Shown in pieces: positions 1-12,000 of a DNA stretch of 38,866 nt (positions within the stretch are counted from its first letter, which is position 1; every line of letters begins with the position of its first letter). This DNA is from Phallusia fumigata. Its lineage: Eukaryota; Chordata; Ascidiacea; Phlebobranchia; Ascidiidae. The stretch lies in contig QXVZ01028778.1 in NCBI GenBank assembly GCA_008931825.1, positions 1 to 38,866 on the forward strand. The letters run 5' to 3'. The notes beneath the pieces were generated by a model. That model had not been told where the DNA came from. It did not search any database and saw only the letters and a list, made by a program, of their open reading frames with translations. A program made the translations under genes and the position numbers.

Positions 1-3000
1 TGGGCCAGGAACACTATCAGAAGCATCACACGAAGGCATTAAACTGCCCAAGGAGACGGGTAAAGAAACTGTGACAAATTGATCAACATTTTAGGAAATG
101 GTGGTTAGTTTCAAATCATGCAATAGAATTTTAGCCATTAATAAAATCATGTTGATTAGACTGTGTATGAATTAAATAAAAGTGTAGCAAAGCAAAATCC
201 TCTACTGTTGACCGATTATAGGCATTTTGCATGCATATTCAGCCTTGTTTTTGCCGTACACAAAACTGCAAACAATTAATTTAAATTTGCCGGATTAAGT
301 TTTTATGTCTTTTTTGTTCAGAGTTAACTGTTTAGTTTAGATTGTACAAACAACTTAAAAACTGAAAAACACACCCACCATCCAATGAAGAGTCAGTTGC
401 ATCAACTCCAACATCCGCAGTTGCTAAACAACAATGCAAAAACGTGTTAGTAAATACTGTACATGTGCAAAACTGTAGTATAATGTACAGCAATATAATG
501 TAGATATTCATAGGAAATAGTCCAAGTTTAGGAATCAGTACTAAGCATTGCTGATATGATGTTCAATGCTTATCCAATATTATAAGTGATCACTTGACTA
601 AAATCAGCTAAAGACAGAATTTTGAAGGTGCTGCAGGGATTTTCAAACACTTTTTCACTGCAAATGTTGAAACATTTCTCTCCTACTGTCAAATGCAGAA
701 AATTTAATACTAAGTAGTGGTGTTCTATTCTTTAATGATGTTAAATGATGTTTTCCATATGTACCATTTCCTTCATTACATTTGATATATATTTAAGACC
801 GCATTACATTTGGTTCCCAATTCCCTTGGCATTTTATAACATAATTGTTTCTGCTAGCATATACATATGGGTCCCCACACACATACAATTTCTGAATAGT
901 TAGTGATGTTTTAGGACGTGATCGGTTTAAGAGTTTTACACATTTGAAAAAAAAGTAAAGATTTCCATTTAGATTCCATCCAAACTATTTCTTACATCAT
1001 GCCAATTACAATTCGACTGTCAATGTCAAACGTATTAAACCCCCAACAAAAACTGAATAGGGGGTTAAAAGTTTTAAAAAAACCTAAAGTCACAAATGCG
1101 TTGTATCAGCTATCAAAATAGGAAACAACTCTTTCTTGATCGAATTGTTGGAAAAAACTAGTGTTGGACAGAAAAAAAACAAGAGTAAAAACAACATGTG
1201 TCCTCTTCGTGAAAGGGGACCAATAACATAACTTGGCAAACCATAATTAATCTGATGTCAAATTGCCCCAGGTATGGTAAGCAGGGCACTGAGCTTTAAC
1301 ATGATGTGAACAATGTTCGGAAAAACAGAAAACATGCAGCGTGACCTATTCCTTATTTTATAAGCCATACATCTTAAATCATGTTTTGTTCTCTTTAATT
1401 TAAAACTGTCACGTAAAAGGCTTTATGATAGAAAAAAAAAACTTTTGATGACTAGGACCAACTTAAATGTTTTTGTAAACGTATTACCTCCTCTACAAAA
1501 CTGGAAGAAGAACAGTTTTGGTTTCCGCTGCAAATTTTCGCAGTTTTCATTGTCATATAATGCGATGATATCCTCAGCTGGAATGGATTGGCCGTCCACT
1601 CCGTAGACAACACTTATATTGCCTTCAACTACAACAAATTTAAATTTGTAACAAAATCATTAACAACCTTATGGGGACTTATATACTGAAAAAGGCAGAA
1701 AAGCAATGCTTATCGCTGTTGTTTTTATAGGCTCAAAAGCAGACCAAATAACTGAATCCTAAATTCAACAAAATTTGGTTAAGGATGTATGTTAAGCATA
1801 TTTGCTTATGGTGGCAAAGTTGTTGGTTCTAATAATTTATTTTGACCTTCGGTGTTTTCCTGAGAAAAAACTTAAGTTGCATTACATGAACTCTGTGAAA
1901 CCTACTGAGTTGAATCAGCTTCAACTATGTAATTGTCCAAATTATAAAACAAAAAAGCAATTAAAAGTGCAATGTCCAGCAATTATTTTACCAGCCAGGG
2001 ATAAAAATGAGGCAAATAACAAAACCAAGTGCAACACTGGTCTTCTCAATGAGGCTAACATTGAACGAAATACACTTGCGACAATACAAGTGACTTGGTT
2101 ACAGAAATAATAAACAATATGAGATCACAAGCTAAACAAAGTTGGGATACACATACAGTTTTTATGCGTTAGTATACAACAACATAATATACAACCTATC
2201 ACAAGAAAAAATGTATACTAGTTTTTAATGGATATTTATGCATCATAACCAACCTTGTCCGCCATGCGACATGATGATCACAACAGCTAAGTCTGACTTG
2301 AGATGGTATTTCTGCTTGGTAAAAGCTTGCAAGTAGGTTTTCATTTCCTGAGCAATAAAATGACATAAACTACCAAAACAATATAACGTAATAAAACCAT
2401 AAAACTGAAACAAACCGATAAACCTAATGGAAGCCTTTAATAGTATAACAGTTTATTCAAACAAAAACATAAACAAATCAAGGTTTATCTGCAGTCCGTG
2501 GAAATGATCTAGACATATTACACAAATCGTACATTTTCAGAAGGTATAGTGTTAAAACAAAAAGAATGCTGTACTGGTTAAATCTATCACTGGTAAAAAA
2601 ATGCTCCAATTTGTACCTTGTTTCTTAGTTCAAAACCTTTTTAGCTAGCCGGTGGGGTGACTGTTACCAAGCTTAATGGAAATCATACAAACATTTTATG
2701 CCAAAACTGTAAAAGCTAGAGAGGTGGTGTGAAAGGGGACCCATAATTAATAAACTGAATAATTGCTTTCAGGAAACCGGACCATGAGTAAAGTCAAAGC
2801 TTTCTTGAATGTTTTGGAGCTGGAATAATATTAATGGCAAACTATGGAACAAAGTAGATTGTGCCAGCATGTAGCCTTAGCCAGGACTGCAAACTGTTTT
2901 TTTAGGAATCTTCATTCAGTAGTCAGTTTACCTTTGCTGTTTTGTTTTCTCTGATGATGGTTTGGCAACCTAAACCCTGCCACAACTTGGTCATAAGGTC

Positions 3001-6000
3001 AAGGTCCTTTTTTCCGCCTTTACGATCATATTGTGCACCCCAAGAAAATCCTTCTGAATTGCTTAAGATTAAAACATGGCCCTTGGGGTCATTCCGAATT
3101 GGATAAATCTGAGAAAACAAAACACTATTTAGAAACTGGTAAGAATCTAAAACAGCGAAGGAAAACCTACAGCCAGCATCAAAACTTGTATTTCCTTGAG
3201 ATGACTTAGCCGATATATGTGATTTGTATTCAACATTTTTAACCATATTATGATGTCAAACTTTCTTAAAAATTTCCACACATTCAATCAAGCTATTTTT
3301 GTGACATAACAAACCAATTTTTGAGACCCATCCGTAATGTTGTACAATTCATGCAGCATGCAGTACTAAATAGNTACTCAAATTTACCTCCAGAACTTGG
3401 TGTCTGTATTTGGTTGTTTCCTCTTTTCTGTGGCCTCTGGGCTGTGGGTTGAGATATCGGTTTGTACAGGGAAGATGATGGGCCTTGAGTCATGTTTTGT
3501 GCTCCTGACGGGGGTTGCTCCATGTGTGAAGTTTGCTGATGGGTCAAGGAAGGTTTGGTGTCAGTAACTTCCATTGGTTCTGCGCAACAGTTTGTCACTG
3601 TTACTAAAATGATGTAACAAAAAGGATGCAAACCAAACAGTACATTGACTGGGTTGTTTTTTTATGCAGGTAACCTGTTCAAGGGGTGTGTTTAAGCACT
3701 GCAATTTCACTTGGTAGCGCTGGTGCAGCAAATACTTTCATTTGCCACATGTAGAACTCAACATTTTGCTTAACCTTTGCAATAAAGTCATATCCATGTC
3801 CCTTTCTTCCCTTAACGACCAGACCGCAAGAGCTTTGCTGGCAGGCATAACAAACATGACCTCATGTAGAAACAAATTTATTGCAATTGGACTGCATAAA
3901 GTCTTAAATTTTAACCAATACCACCCGAATTAAGGATTTCAGGACCAAATTCAAAAATCCCAGAATCTGGATTTTTCTAGGATTTTTACTGGCAGTCCCA
4001 GGATTAAAAATTATATAAATAGGGCATTGATTAAACTAGGGTATTGTACTGACATACAGCCCTTTTGACTCTGGGCCATTTAGGCTAATTTGGAACTACA
4101 AAATAAAATAAACATATCTTAAAATTAAAATTTTACTTTTTACATTGATGGTTTTTTTCTTCCTCAACAAAATGACCCAATATGTATATGGGGACATATA
4201 CATGATTATATTTCTATCACAACCAGGTCGCAACATGACTTTGACCCTCAAAATTTTCCCCCTTTTCCTAAAAAAAATATTTTTGCCCAGCCCTCTCTTA
4301 TGTGGCCCATAGAAGTATAGAAACAATAATTGCCTGTTTCCACAAAACAAGAAACTGAAATCAATCCATCATTCACAATTTTTTTAAAATACATGATTGT
4401 TATGTTATATTTTGAAACAAGTTTATCCCAAATTAAGCAAATCGCACTGCCGTTGCATGTTAAATACATCATTAAAATCCCCAGATTTCAGTGAACATAA
4501 CCCCAGGATCAAGTTTTTGGGATCAGAATTTCCTGGGGTCCAACTCAAAACAATTCGCAACAAAAAATGTGGAAAAAAATGCATTACCATGACAGTTATA
4601 CCTGCAGTCAGGGATGGATCATGGTTTTCTGCTAAATTTCTTAAAATTGTCTCATCGCCAGTCAAAGATGGACAAATATCTGAAAAAGAAAAAAGTTCCG
4701 GAAAAAGTATTTTAGATGAGAGATTTTAAATTTCAGATTACAAAATTAGATAACAGTATTAAAAATTTTATCAATAAGGGGAATAAAGCCCTTCCCCTTG
4801 AAATGCATTAAACCAAGATTTTAATCATTTTAGGAATTCATAGATATTTTTGCAAACTGATAACAAACTGTGTGAATTTACCCTTAGTAAAAAGTTTTAA
4901 GCGGATGTCAAAGTAGCCCTCCAAGGGGGGCTCTGTTTATTACTGACACGCCAAGGTAACCTTTTAATTTCTACAAAAGTAATTAGTAGTTACCAAATTT
5001 AGCTTCTTCAATAATCCTAACAACATCATTTCGTGAAATCCCTTCCATAATGTCCTGAATCATTGTTAGTTTTTCTGCAAGAACAATACATAATTTCGTA
5101 CAGACCCAATATACCAGGGGAGGTCAAACAACTTCCAGCACCAATGGGTTTTTTTGCTCCTATGTGTGCCACTCTTTACTCTTTTTTATGACAAGAATGT
5201 GCTGAAGAATGTACATAAATATGTTTTTTTTAACGAAGTATTATTATTAACTGTGAAACTTAAAATATAAACTAGCCAAAATAACACACTTTAGAAAAAA
5301 GGGGCCTTAAAAGCAAGCACTTGGCCATAACTTATGCCAGTCATTGAAGAAAAAAGTTACACTAAAAAAGCCCTAAAATAACTGCCGACATCTTTGATGA
5401 GTGCAACTGGAACAACTGATTTATTGAGGTAAATCCCTAACTGAGTCAGGATCATATCTCCGATCCAACAATTAAAAATAACATGTCCCAAAATAGGTGA
5501 ACATGTAAAACCCGTCCCATAAAATGTAAAGTTGTGTCAGTAACTTGAGTGTTATTTCCAAGGTAGAGGGAAGTGCGGCCATGAACCAAAGCTATTCTGC
5601 TATTCTTTTTTTAAAGCTAATGCACACAAACAACATACCAAGGTAATTTACGCTAGCTCCCCATAATCCATGATCATCCATGTGAAAGAATAACCCAGAG
5701 GCTGACTGAAAATTGCTGAAAAGTTGCATGGGCACTGGTTAGGTTGCACAAAATTACAGAAATCATGCAGTACTAATATATACATGTGTAAAAAAATCTA
5801 TATTTATGTTAAGATGAACTACAATAAAATCCAAAGTTGCAGTACGTTAAAAAAATAGCAATTCAGGGTTATAACACTTTTTGTAATCATAACAGTACTT
5901 GTTTGTAAGACCAAAGATTTCCTTAATTCTACGGAGGTTTGCACTTGTCATTTTGTCAGAAACATTTCCCAAAATTGCTCTGTATTTAACTTGCTCTCTG

Positions 6001-8299
6001 TAATTAAGAACAAAGACAAATAGAATTATAGTTTCTTTTTGCACTACACAAAAAAATGAACTATGGAAGCAGCTAAACATCATTTTAAACACTAGGCCTT
6101 TTGGTAAATTTTGTCCAACAGGTTTTTTGCAGTTAGTGAGGGCAGTTTTTTTAGGTGTCTGTGAATAGCTGTGCTGCCTTCATAGCCACTGAACACGGAT
6201 ATGCCGCATACCCGAGAATTTGGCCTACAGTCGTCAGGCTTTATCTACTGTTAGAAAATTTTTATGAACTTCAAACCACACGTAACAAACGCCATTGAGC
6301 TCAATCGCTGGTATTGTCTCACAACCAGGTAATTGTTCGCATGAGAAACCACAAAACACAAGGGAATAAATGGGAGGAATAGTAATGTCATAGTGAGCCT
6401 GTAATGCAACAGCCATTCTGGCGGAAAAGAATTTTAAATTTGCAGCGGAGCGTTTCCCTCCGTAACAAACATGTACCACCATTTCACCAGTTTTTATTCA
6501 TTCGCTGACACAACTTGTTGCCTTTCCCAACAGCGCGTGCTTGCTGGGTTGTGCAAGAGAAAATACAAGTTGCCGAAAATTATGTACCATCAGTAATCTC
6601 TTAGGTATAAATGTTAAATCTAAACAAAGCATCACTGAGAACTTCCACGCACTTGTCACACACAATTTTGGAATTTAAACATTCATTTTTGGGAGTTATG
6701 GAAATAGAAGTTCAATGGAGCATACCGGTGTTGTTGTGCAACGGACAGCAGGACAATTTGTTTGATATTCAATGCGGCCTTACCGCACAGAAACATGCAG
6801 TCGTTTGCAACAGTAACAAAACTTTCCAGCGGTAGAATTGCGTTGTGTGAAGTTCTTAAACTGCAAGCTTTAACACAGTCTCACCCTATTTAGCGCCAAT
6901 AAAGATATTTGGTATTTCATGGCATCATATAATTTGGCATGCCTAAAAAAGTCCGCGCCTATGGTTGCATTATCCATGCAATTTGTGCAAAATAAAATGC
7001 AACTGATTTTACCAATGTTACTTAGTACGGTAGTGTGGAACTTAAACTCGATGAAAAATAATACACCAAAACATTTTGTACAAATTAAGAACCACTGACA
7101 AGTAGGATAATGCAAGTAGGATGTACTGACAAATGATGAAGTAATGCATCATATACATAAATATATATATCCACTGCTACCCCACATGAAACACCAACCT
7201 TGTGTAACCTGCTGAAGGAGTCTGGGTGGGTCTGTTCGAAGGTTGGGCTGTTGGCATGGCATTATTTTGGGTTTCAGGTGGCTCATGATGAGTTACATAA
7301 GGTTGGGCTTCAGTCGGCTGGGTTTCAGCTCGCCTGGATTCCCCACCGCGCTCGGGAAATTGTAAAAACTGGTTTTTTAGATTTTGAAGTTCTGCTGGGG
7401 TGGCTTTGTAACCTGGAAAAAAATATTCTTAATACTTAATTGATACAACATTGTTGGAGCCGCAATATTTATTTATTTAAGCAGAGTTGTTAGGTAGAAA
7501 ACCAAGCAACTGATAGTTTTAGAGGTTTACAAAAAATCACCGAAATGTTTACCATTTTACAGCACCAACATGACCTAAATCTTTCACATATATTACAGAC
7601 ACAGGTTTATTTTGTAAATTTTTATCATTTAACTTTTTTAGAGTTTGAGTAACACCAACCATTCATCTGTTCCCATCTTAAAAGCATCTGATATCTTTGT
7701 TCTTGAATACTTTTGCCATGATCCACCTGTATATCATCAATTACTGAATCCGGAAGCTTTAGCATTTGCCGTGCAAAACTATTCCAAATTTTTGTCGGTA
7801 TATCCCGAATTACTTGATAATAAACATCTGCTTTGTTAACACCTGCAAAAAAACATATTAGCGTTCACAAGATAGTTGGGTATAGCATGACCAACTTCTG
7901 CTTAGAAGATTGTGATTTCCAATCTTGCTCTTTTTCTGAGCAAAAGACTTTAGCAGCATTGCTGCAAATGAATAAAACCTAACAGGTTTACACAGCAACA
8001 GATGTTTACAAATCAACTGACAACAATTCTACAAAACTACTACCAGGTAGTCAGAGGTCTTTTTGCTCAGAGGATAAAAAACTAACAAGTAGACACTTGG
8101 CAGAATAAACCATAACACTTTGACAATTGCTTTTTTACTTTTTGTCACTAAATTAGTAAACAAATGCAACATTTTGGTTTACTCCAAATGCGTATTTGCA
8201 ATTTTATAAATTTATTCAAACAACATAATTAAAGAAAGGATAAGTGACTAACAAGCATGTAACATTTAAATTTGTCCTACCTCCGTCTCCTGTTGGCAT
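1..8299 (-). CDS. Death domain-DED-caspase (caspase-8-like initiator, 3' end cut by window edge)
   Basis: Twelve coding exons, all phase-compatible: 8299-8281, 7842-7660, 7412-7199, 5997-5878, 5715-5639, 5074-4994, 3603-3388, 3146-2932, 2347-2254, 1628-1488, 423-379 and 68-1 (open at the edge), giving 491 residues so far. Residues about 8-67 resemble a FADD/Fas-type death domain (IWNSFARQ, then LLRWEQ). Residues 68-138 form a Pro/Thr/Gln-rich linker. Residues about 139-231 form a death effector domain with an RxDL-like RNDVV motif. After a second linker (232-303), the p20 unit has catalytic His403 in MSHGG and Cys451 in QFCRG. Exon 11 carries an Asp-rich stretch expected of the p20/p10 processing linker. 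The rest of p10 lies outside the window. By family, it should be a cysteine protease that cleaves after Asp, activated by proximity on death-receptor-type complexes. The ATG was chosen because exon 1 then splices in frame into the death domain. Confidence 0.85.
750..1235 (+). repeat. Repeat family R1, copy 1 (short), in caspase intron 10
   Basis: The left part (TTCCATAT, then TTTATAACATAATTGTTTCTGC, then ATGGGTCCCCACA) matches the left ends at 9345 and 10875. The right part ends in the family hairpin, GTCCTCTTCGTGAAAGGGGAC, near 1200-1220. It lacks the internal tandem units seen in the other copies. Boundaries are approximate and no target duplication was identified. It lies in the 1.06-kb intron between caspase exons 10 and 11. 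Confidence 0.6.
2729..2750 (+). repeat. Solo terminal fragment of repeat family R1
   Basis: The string GTGAAAGGGGACCCATAATT matches the right terminus of R1 copies near 10130-10150 and 12430-12450. No left end is visible nearby, so this is a remnant inside the intron between caspase exons 8 and 9. Confidence 0.4.
3604..4993. other. Caspase intron 6 (1.39 kb), no supported exon
   Basis: The longest intron of the caspase gene, between exon 6 (ends 4994) and exon 7 (starts 3603). Both flanking exons are phase 1, so no further exon is needed. It is AT-rich, with loosely repeated phrases around 3935-4010 and 4480-4530 (CCCAGGATTA, CCCCAGGATCA) that may come from an old transposon. Short open frames here have no partners with matching splice sites. 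Confidence 0.5.
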
Positions 8300-9099
8300 C
8301 TTGACTGATATTTACTTGACCATTAATCGGGAACAGATCGAATACTTTACAACAAAATTGGAAACAAATAACTTCCTCTTCGCTACTACGTTTTGTCCTG
8401 AACTCCAGGTGCGCTTGGTACTTCACGTATCTAAGTTTACTCGGTACTTTGATACCTACAGGCAAGGTAATTTATATGGGGCAACGCATTGGATAAAACA
8501 CAATTCGTAAATTTAAAACAAGTAACTTAGGTGAACATTCAAGGTAACTGTAAGTACCAGACAGACTTGCAGTACCAAGCGAAACTGCAGTTTCTATGCA
8601 CCCGGGAAATTCCCTGACTGCCTTCCTTTCAAACGCGAAATTTTCAACGATCGTCATGTTCCTGTTACGCAAGCACAAGTTTATGATAAAATCTGAACAT
8701 ACGTCTGGCCCGGAATGTCATATTTTGCAAGCCATCAAATTGTTTTTCAGCACCTGCCACAGCATACCAGACCAAAACGTTGTAAATCATTCCGCTTTAT
8801 GGTTACGGTATGTTTTCCTGTGTCTACGGGCGACAGAAACAAACCTCACACAATTATCGCCCAGCGAGAGGCACAATTAAGATGGACTCGAGGCTTTAAA
8901 CTTTGCAGCCCAATTACGTGCGTCGTAAAATACGTCAACGTTGTTGAGATGTCAATCAAGTGCAATAGTAAAATCATGACACATTTTATACGAGAACTGT
9001 TTTACTTTAAATTCGCAAATCGTTCTTCACACCGCGAAACCATATCTCTCTCTCTCTCTTGGGCACAAAAATAACAAGGAAAATACACCAGAAATATAG
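8300..9099. other. Spacer between eIF3i 3' end and caspase start codon
   Basis: About 800 bases separate the eIF3i stop codon from the caspase ATG on the same minus strand. It must hold the 3' UTR of eIF3i and the 5' UTR and promoter of the caspase gene, unless the pair is co-transcribed. No TATA box or clear AATAAA signal was recognised. A CT dinucleotide tract (TCTCTCTCTCT) lies near 9046-9058. Open frames on both strands show no family resemblance. Confidence 0.4.
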
Positions 9100-12000
9100 T
9101 CAGCATTCAAGCTGGAAATCGAAGTAGGATTGATCGAACTCGTGCATGCGGACAAAACCATCTTCAGCACCACTTGAATAACTGCAATGAGGAATGATAT
9201 TTATTAATCAGTTATTTGGGTGTATTCAACTGGAATAACTTTGTATTTAAGTCAGGCAGCTAGCAATGTCTAATGCCTACATGAAAATAATGGAGGAGCA
9301 CATGCATTATAAAAACAACTTTGCATCAAAAAAAAACATAACTAGAAGGGTGGCTTTCACCATATTGCCATTCCATATACACTATTACCTTTTTTTAAAA
9401 TGCATATATATTGACCGTGTCATTTCGCATTGGGTCCCATAGTTACTTAAGCTTTTTATAACATGATTGTTTCTGCAGGCAAAAACGCATGGGTCCCCAC
9501 AAATACAAAGTTGTAGGAATTTTGGTTCACTATAGTGTATGTACAGAACAGAAGCAGATATTTTTTCTTTACTTTTTTGAAAACAGAAAATGAATCACAG
9601 AACTAATAATATAAGTAACTATGACCCAACCTACAAACTTTTAAAGGCTAGTTAACTGCCTGGGTAATAGGGTAAACACAGCAACAAATTCACCATGATG
9701 ACATGTTATACACACTGTCTATATTTCATCTAATTCAGACATCTTTTATTAATTTGCCCCATTTAAGGGGGTTAGTGGGGTAACTGCTGGGGCTATACGG
9801 TAAAGTATAACAAATATTGCACCACAATGACATGTTATACAAACTGTCTAAATTTCATCCAATTCGGACACTGTTTAACTATTTTCCCCATTTTAGGGGG
9901 CTAGCGGGGTAACCACTGGGGCTATGGGGTTAAACGAAACTCATGACACACCGCCTTGACCATATCTACCAGCTGTGAAAGTTTCATCCAAATCCATCAA
10001 ACATTTCATGACAAAAGTGCATGGACAAGCTGCAGGGGAGAAAAAAGAAAAAAAAAAGAAAAAAAAGAAAAAAAAGAAAAAGTAAGAAAAAAAAAACAAA
10101 CAAACAGAGTGAAAACAATATGTGTCCCCTTTGGGAAGGGGACCCATAATTATTGTAAGCTTAGAAGATTTGCAAATACATCCACATTTTATGTTCAGTT
10201 TGAAACAAAATAAATCATGTTTAATGTACACACCTTCGGCCATTAGGGTGGAAAGCAAGACTGTTGATTGGTCCAAAGTGTCCTTTAACACGACCAAACT
10301 CCTGTTCAAACACTAGGTGGAAGAAGCGGGCATCGAATTTTCCGGCTTTGGTGATGGTGGTTGTTACTTCCATGGCTTCCTGACCTCCACCCAAGACAAC
10401 CTGTTGTACATCATGGCAAACATAAATTTATAAGATCAGTAATGTAAAACATTTTTTAATTTGCACCATACTGTTATCACATACTGTAACTATAAAACTA
10501 ACCATACCACAAATTGTTGGCATAAATAAGCACTACCTTTCCACTTTATATTTTTTCCGCCCCTATAGCCACTTTTGTGAATGGCAACATCAAAACTATT
10601 CAGAAATTTATGAAAAAAGATGCAAGTTGCGCCTAAAAAGCTACCAATATGTATTAGACTAATATAATATTTAAAACAAAGTACTGAAAAAGGCATTTAG
10701 AGTTGTTGAAAACTTACATGGTCCCTTATAGGTGACATAGCAGCAGAGTTAACAGGTCGGTCTGTTTTGTACGTCTTCAACAAATTCAGGGTGGCAGCTT
10801 CAAACAACTAAAAACATAACAGACAAAGATAAACGATGCAAGCACATTTTTTTTCTTCTCAAAACAGTTAATGTAGAATGGTGGCTTACCATATACTGAC
10901 ATTCCATATACACTACTACCCAATTTGAGAGATATTATTCTCTACATATATAACATTGGGTCTTATAGTAACACTAGCATTTATTACATGATTATTTCTG
11001 GCAGAAAATGATTTGTTGCTGGCAGAACTGCATGGGTCCTCACACATGCAAAGTGGTACATTATGTCTTTTTCTGCATACATGTCAGCCTTTGGGTATAA
11101 ACAAACCAATCAGTGCACCACAATGACATGTTCTACAAACTGTTCAAGTTACATTCAGTTTGGACATTGTTTAATAATTTTACCCATTTTAGGGGCCTCA
11201 AGGGAAAACTGGAGGTCTAGGGTAAAACACAGCAAATAATGCAACACCATGGCATGTTGGACAAACTGTCCACATTACACCTGATTCAAATATTGTTGGG
11301 TAATTTGACCCATTTTGTAGGCCTGGTGGGGCTATGGGGTCAAACAAAAAAATCAATACATTGCAATGGCTTGTTATACAAACTGTCCCGATTTTACCTA
11401 ATTTGGACATTGCTTAGTTATTTTGACCCAATTTAGGGGCTAGTGGGGTTACCGCTGCAGCTATTAGGTAAAATGTAGCAATTGAAACACCACAATGACC
11501 GAACCTAAAATGTATTGAAATTTCATCCCAATTGTAGATTGTTGAAAAGGTTAACCACTAGAGCAGTGGTTGGCAAACTGTGGGCCGCCTAGTACTTTTT
11601 AGTGGGCCGCGCAAACCTTACTTATGTGGGCCGCGTGGTGTATAGGAGCTGGATCCTACGCGATTGCAAGGCCAAAACGCAAAGCTGTACTCCATTGCAC
11701 CACATGTAAACGGTGATTATTTGACATGACAAATAATTGTTATGTAGGGATACATTGTGATGAAACAAACAACAGTTATTTGACAAAACAAAATTAATTG
11801 TTATGTAACAAATGAATTGTGATGGAACAACGAATGTCTGGAACTCATGAAAAGCAAAGCAAAGTGTACTCGACATGAATTTAATTGGCAAATTAAACAA
11901 ACAAAAATGTGGTTTTATGCACAAAAAAGATTGATTAATGTTAGAAGACATTTTCAATGCAATTTTATGAAACAAACTTGTCTGTGTGGGCCTCCAGTTA

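Noticed and set aside
1802..2110. 102-codon plus-strand open frame
   Set aside because: It lies in the intron between caspase exons 9 and 10, on the opposite strand. It is Lys/Asn-rich, with no family resemblance and no splice partners.
6234..6482. 82-codon minus-strand frame between caspase exons 3 and 4
   Set aside because: Exons 3 (ends 7199) and 4 (starts 5997) already join in phase 2 to give a continuous protein, and no acceptor/donor pair in this frame keeps phase.
8300..8465. Minus-strand frame reading through the first caspase exon
   Set aside because: It is out of frame with the start that splices correctly to exon 2. It most likely represents 5' UTR or upstream sequence.
9941..10309. 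122-codon minus-strand frame with a poly-Phe stretch
   Set aside because: It is created by the A-rich low-complexity tract of repeat R1 and spans an eIF3i exon in the wrong frame.
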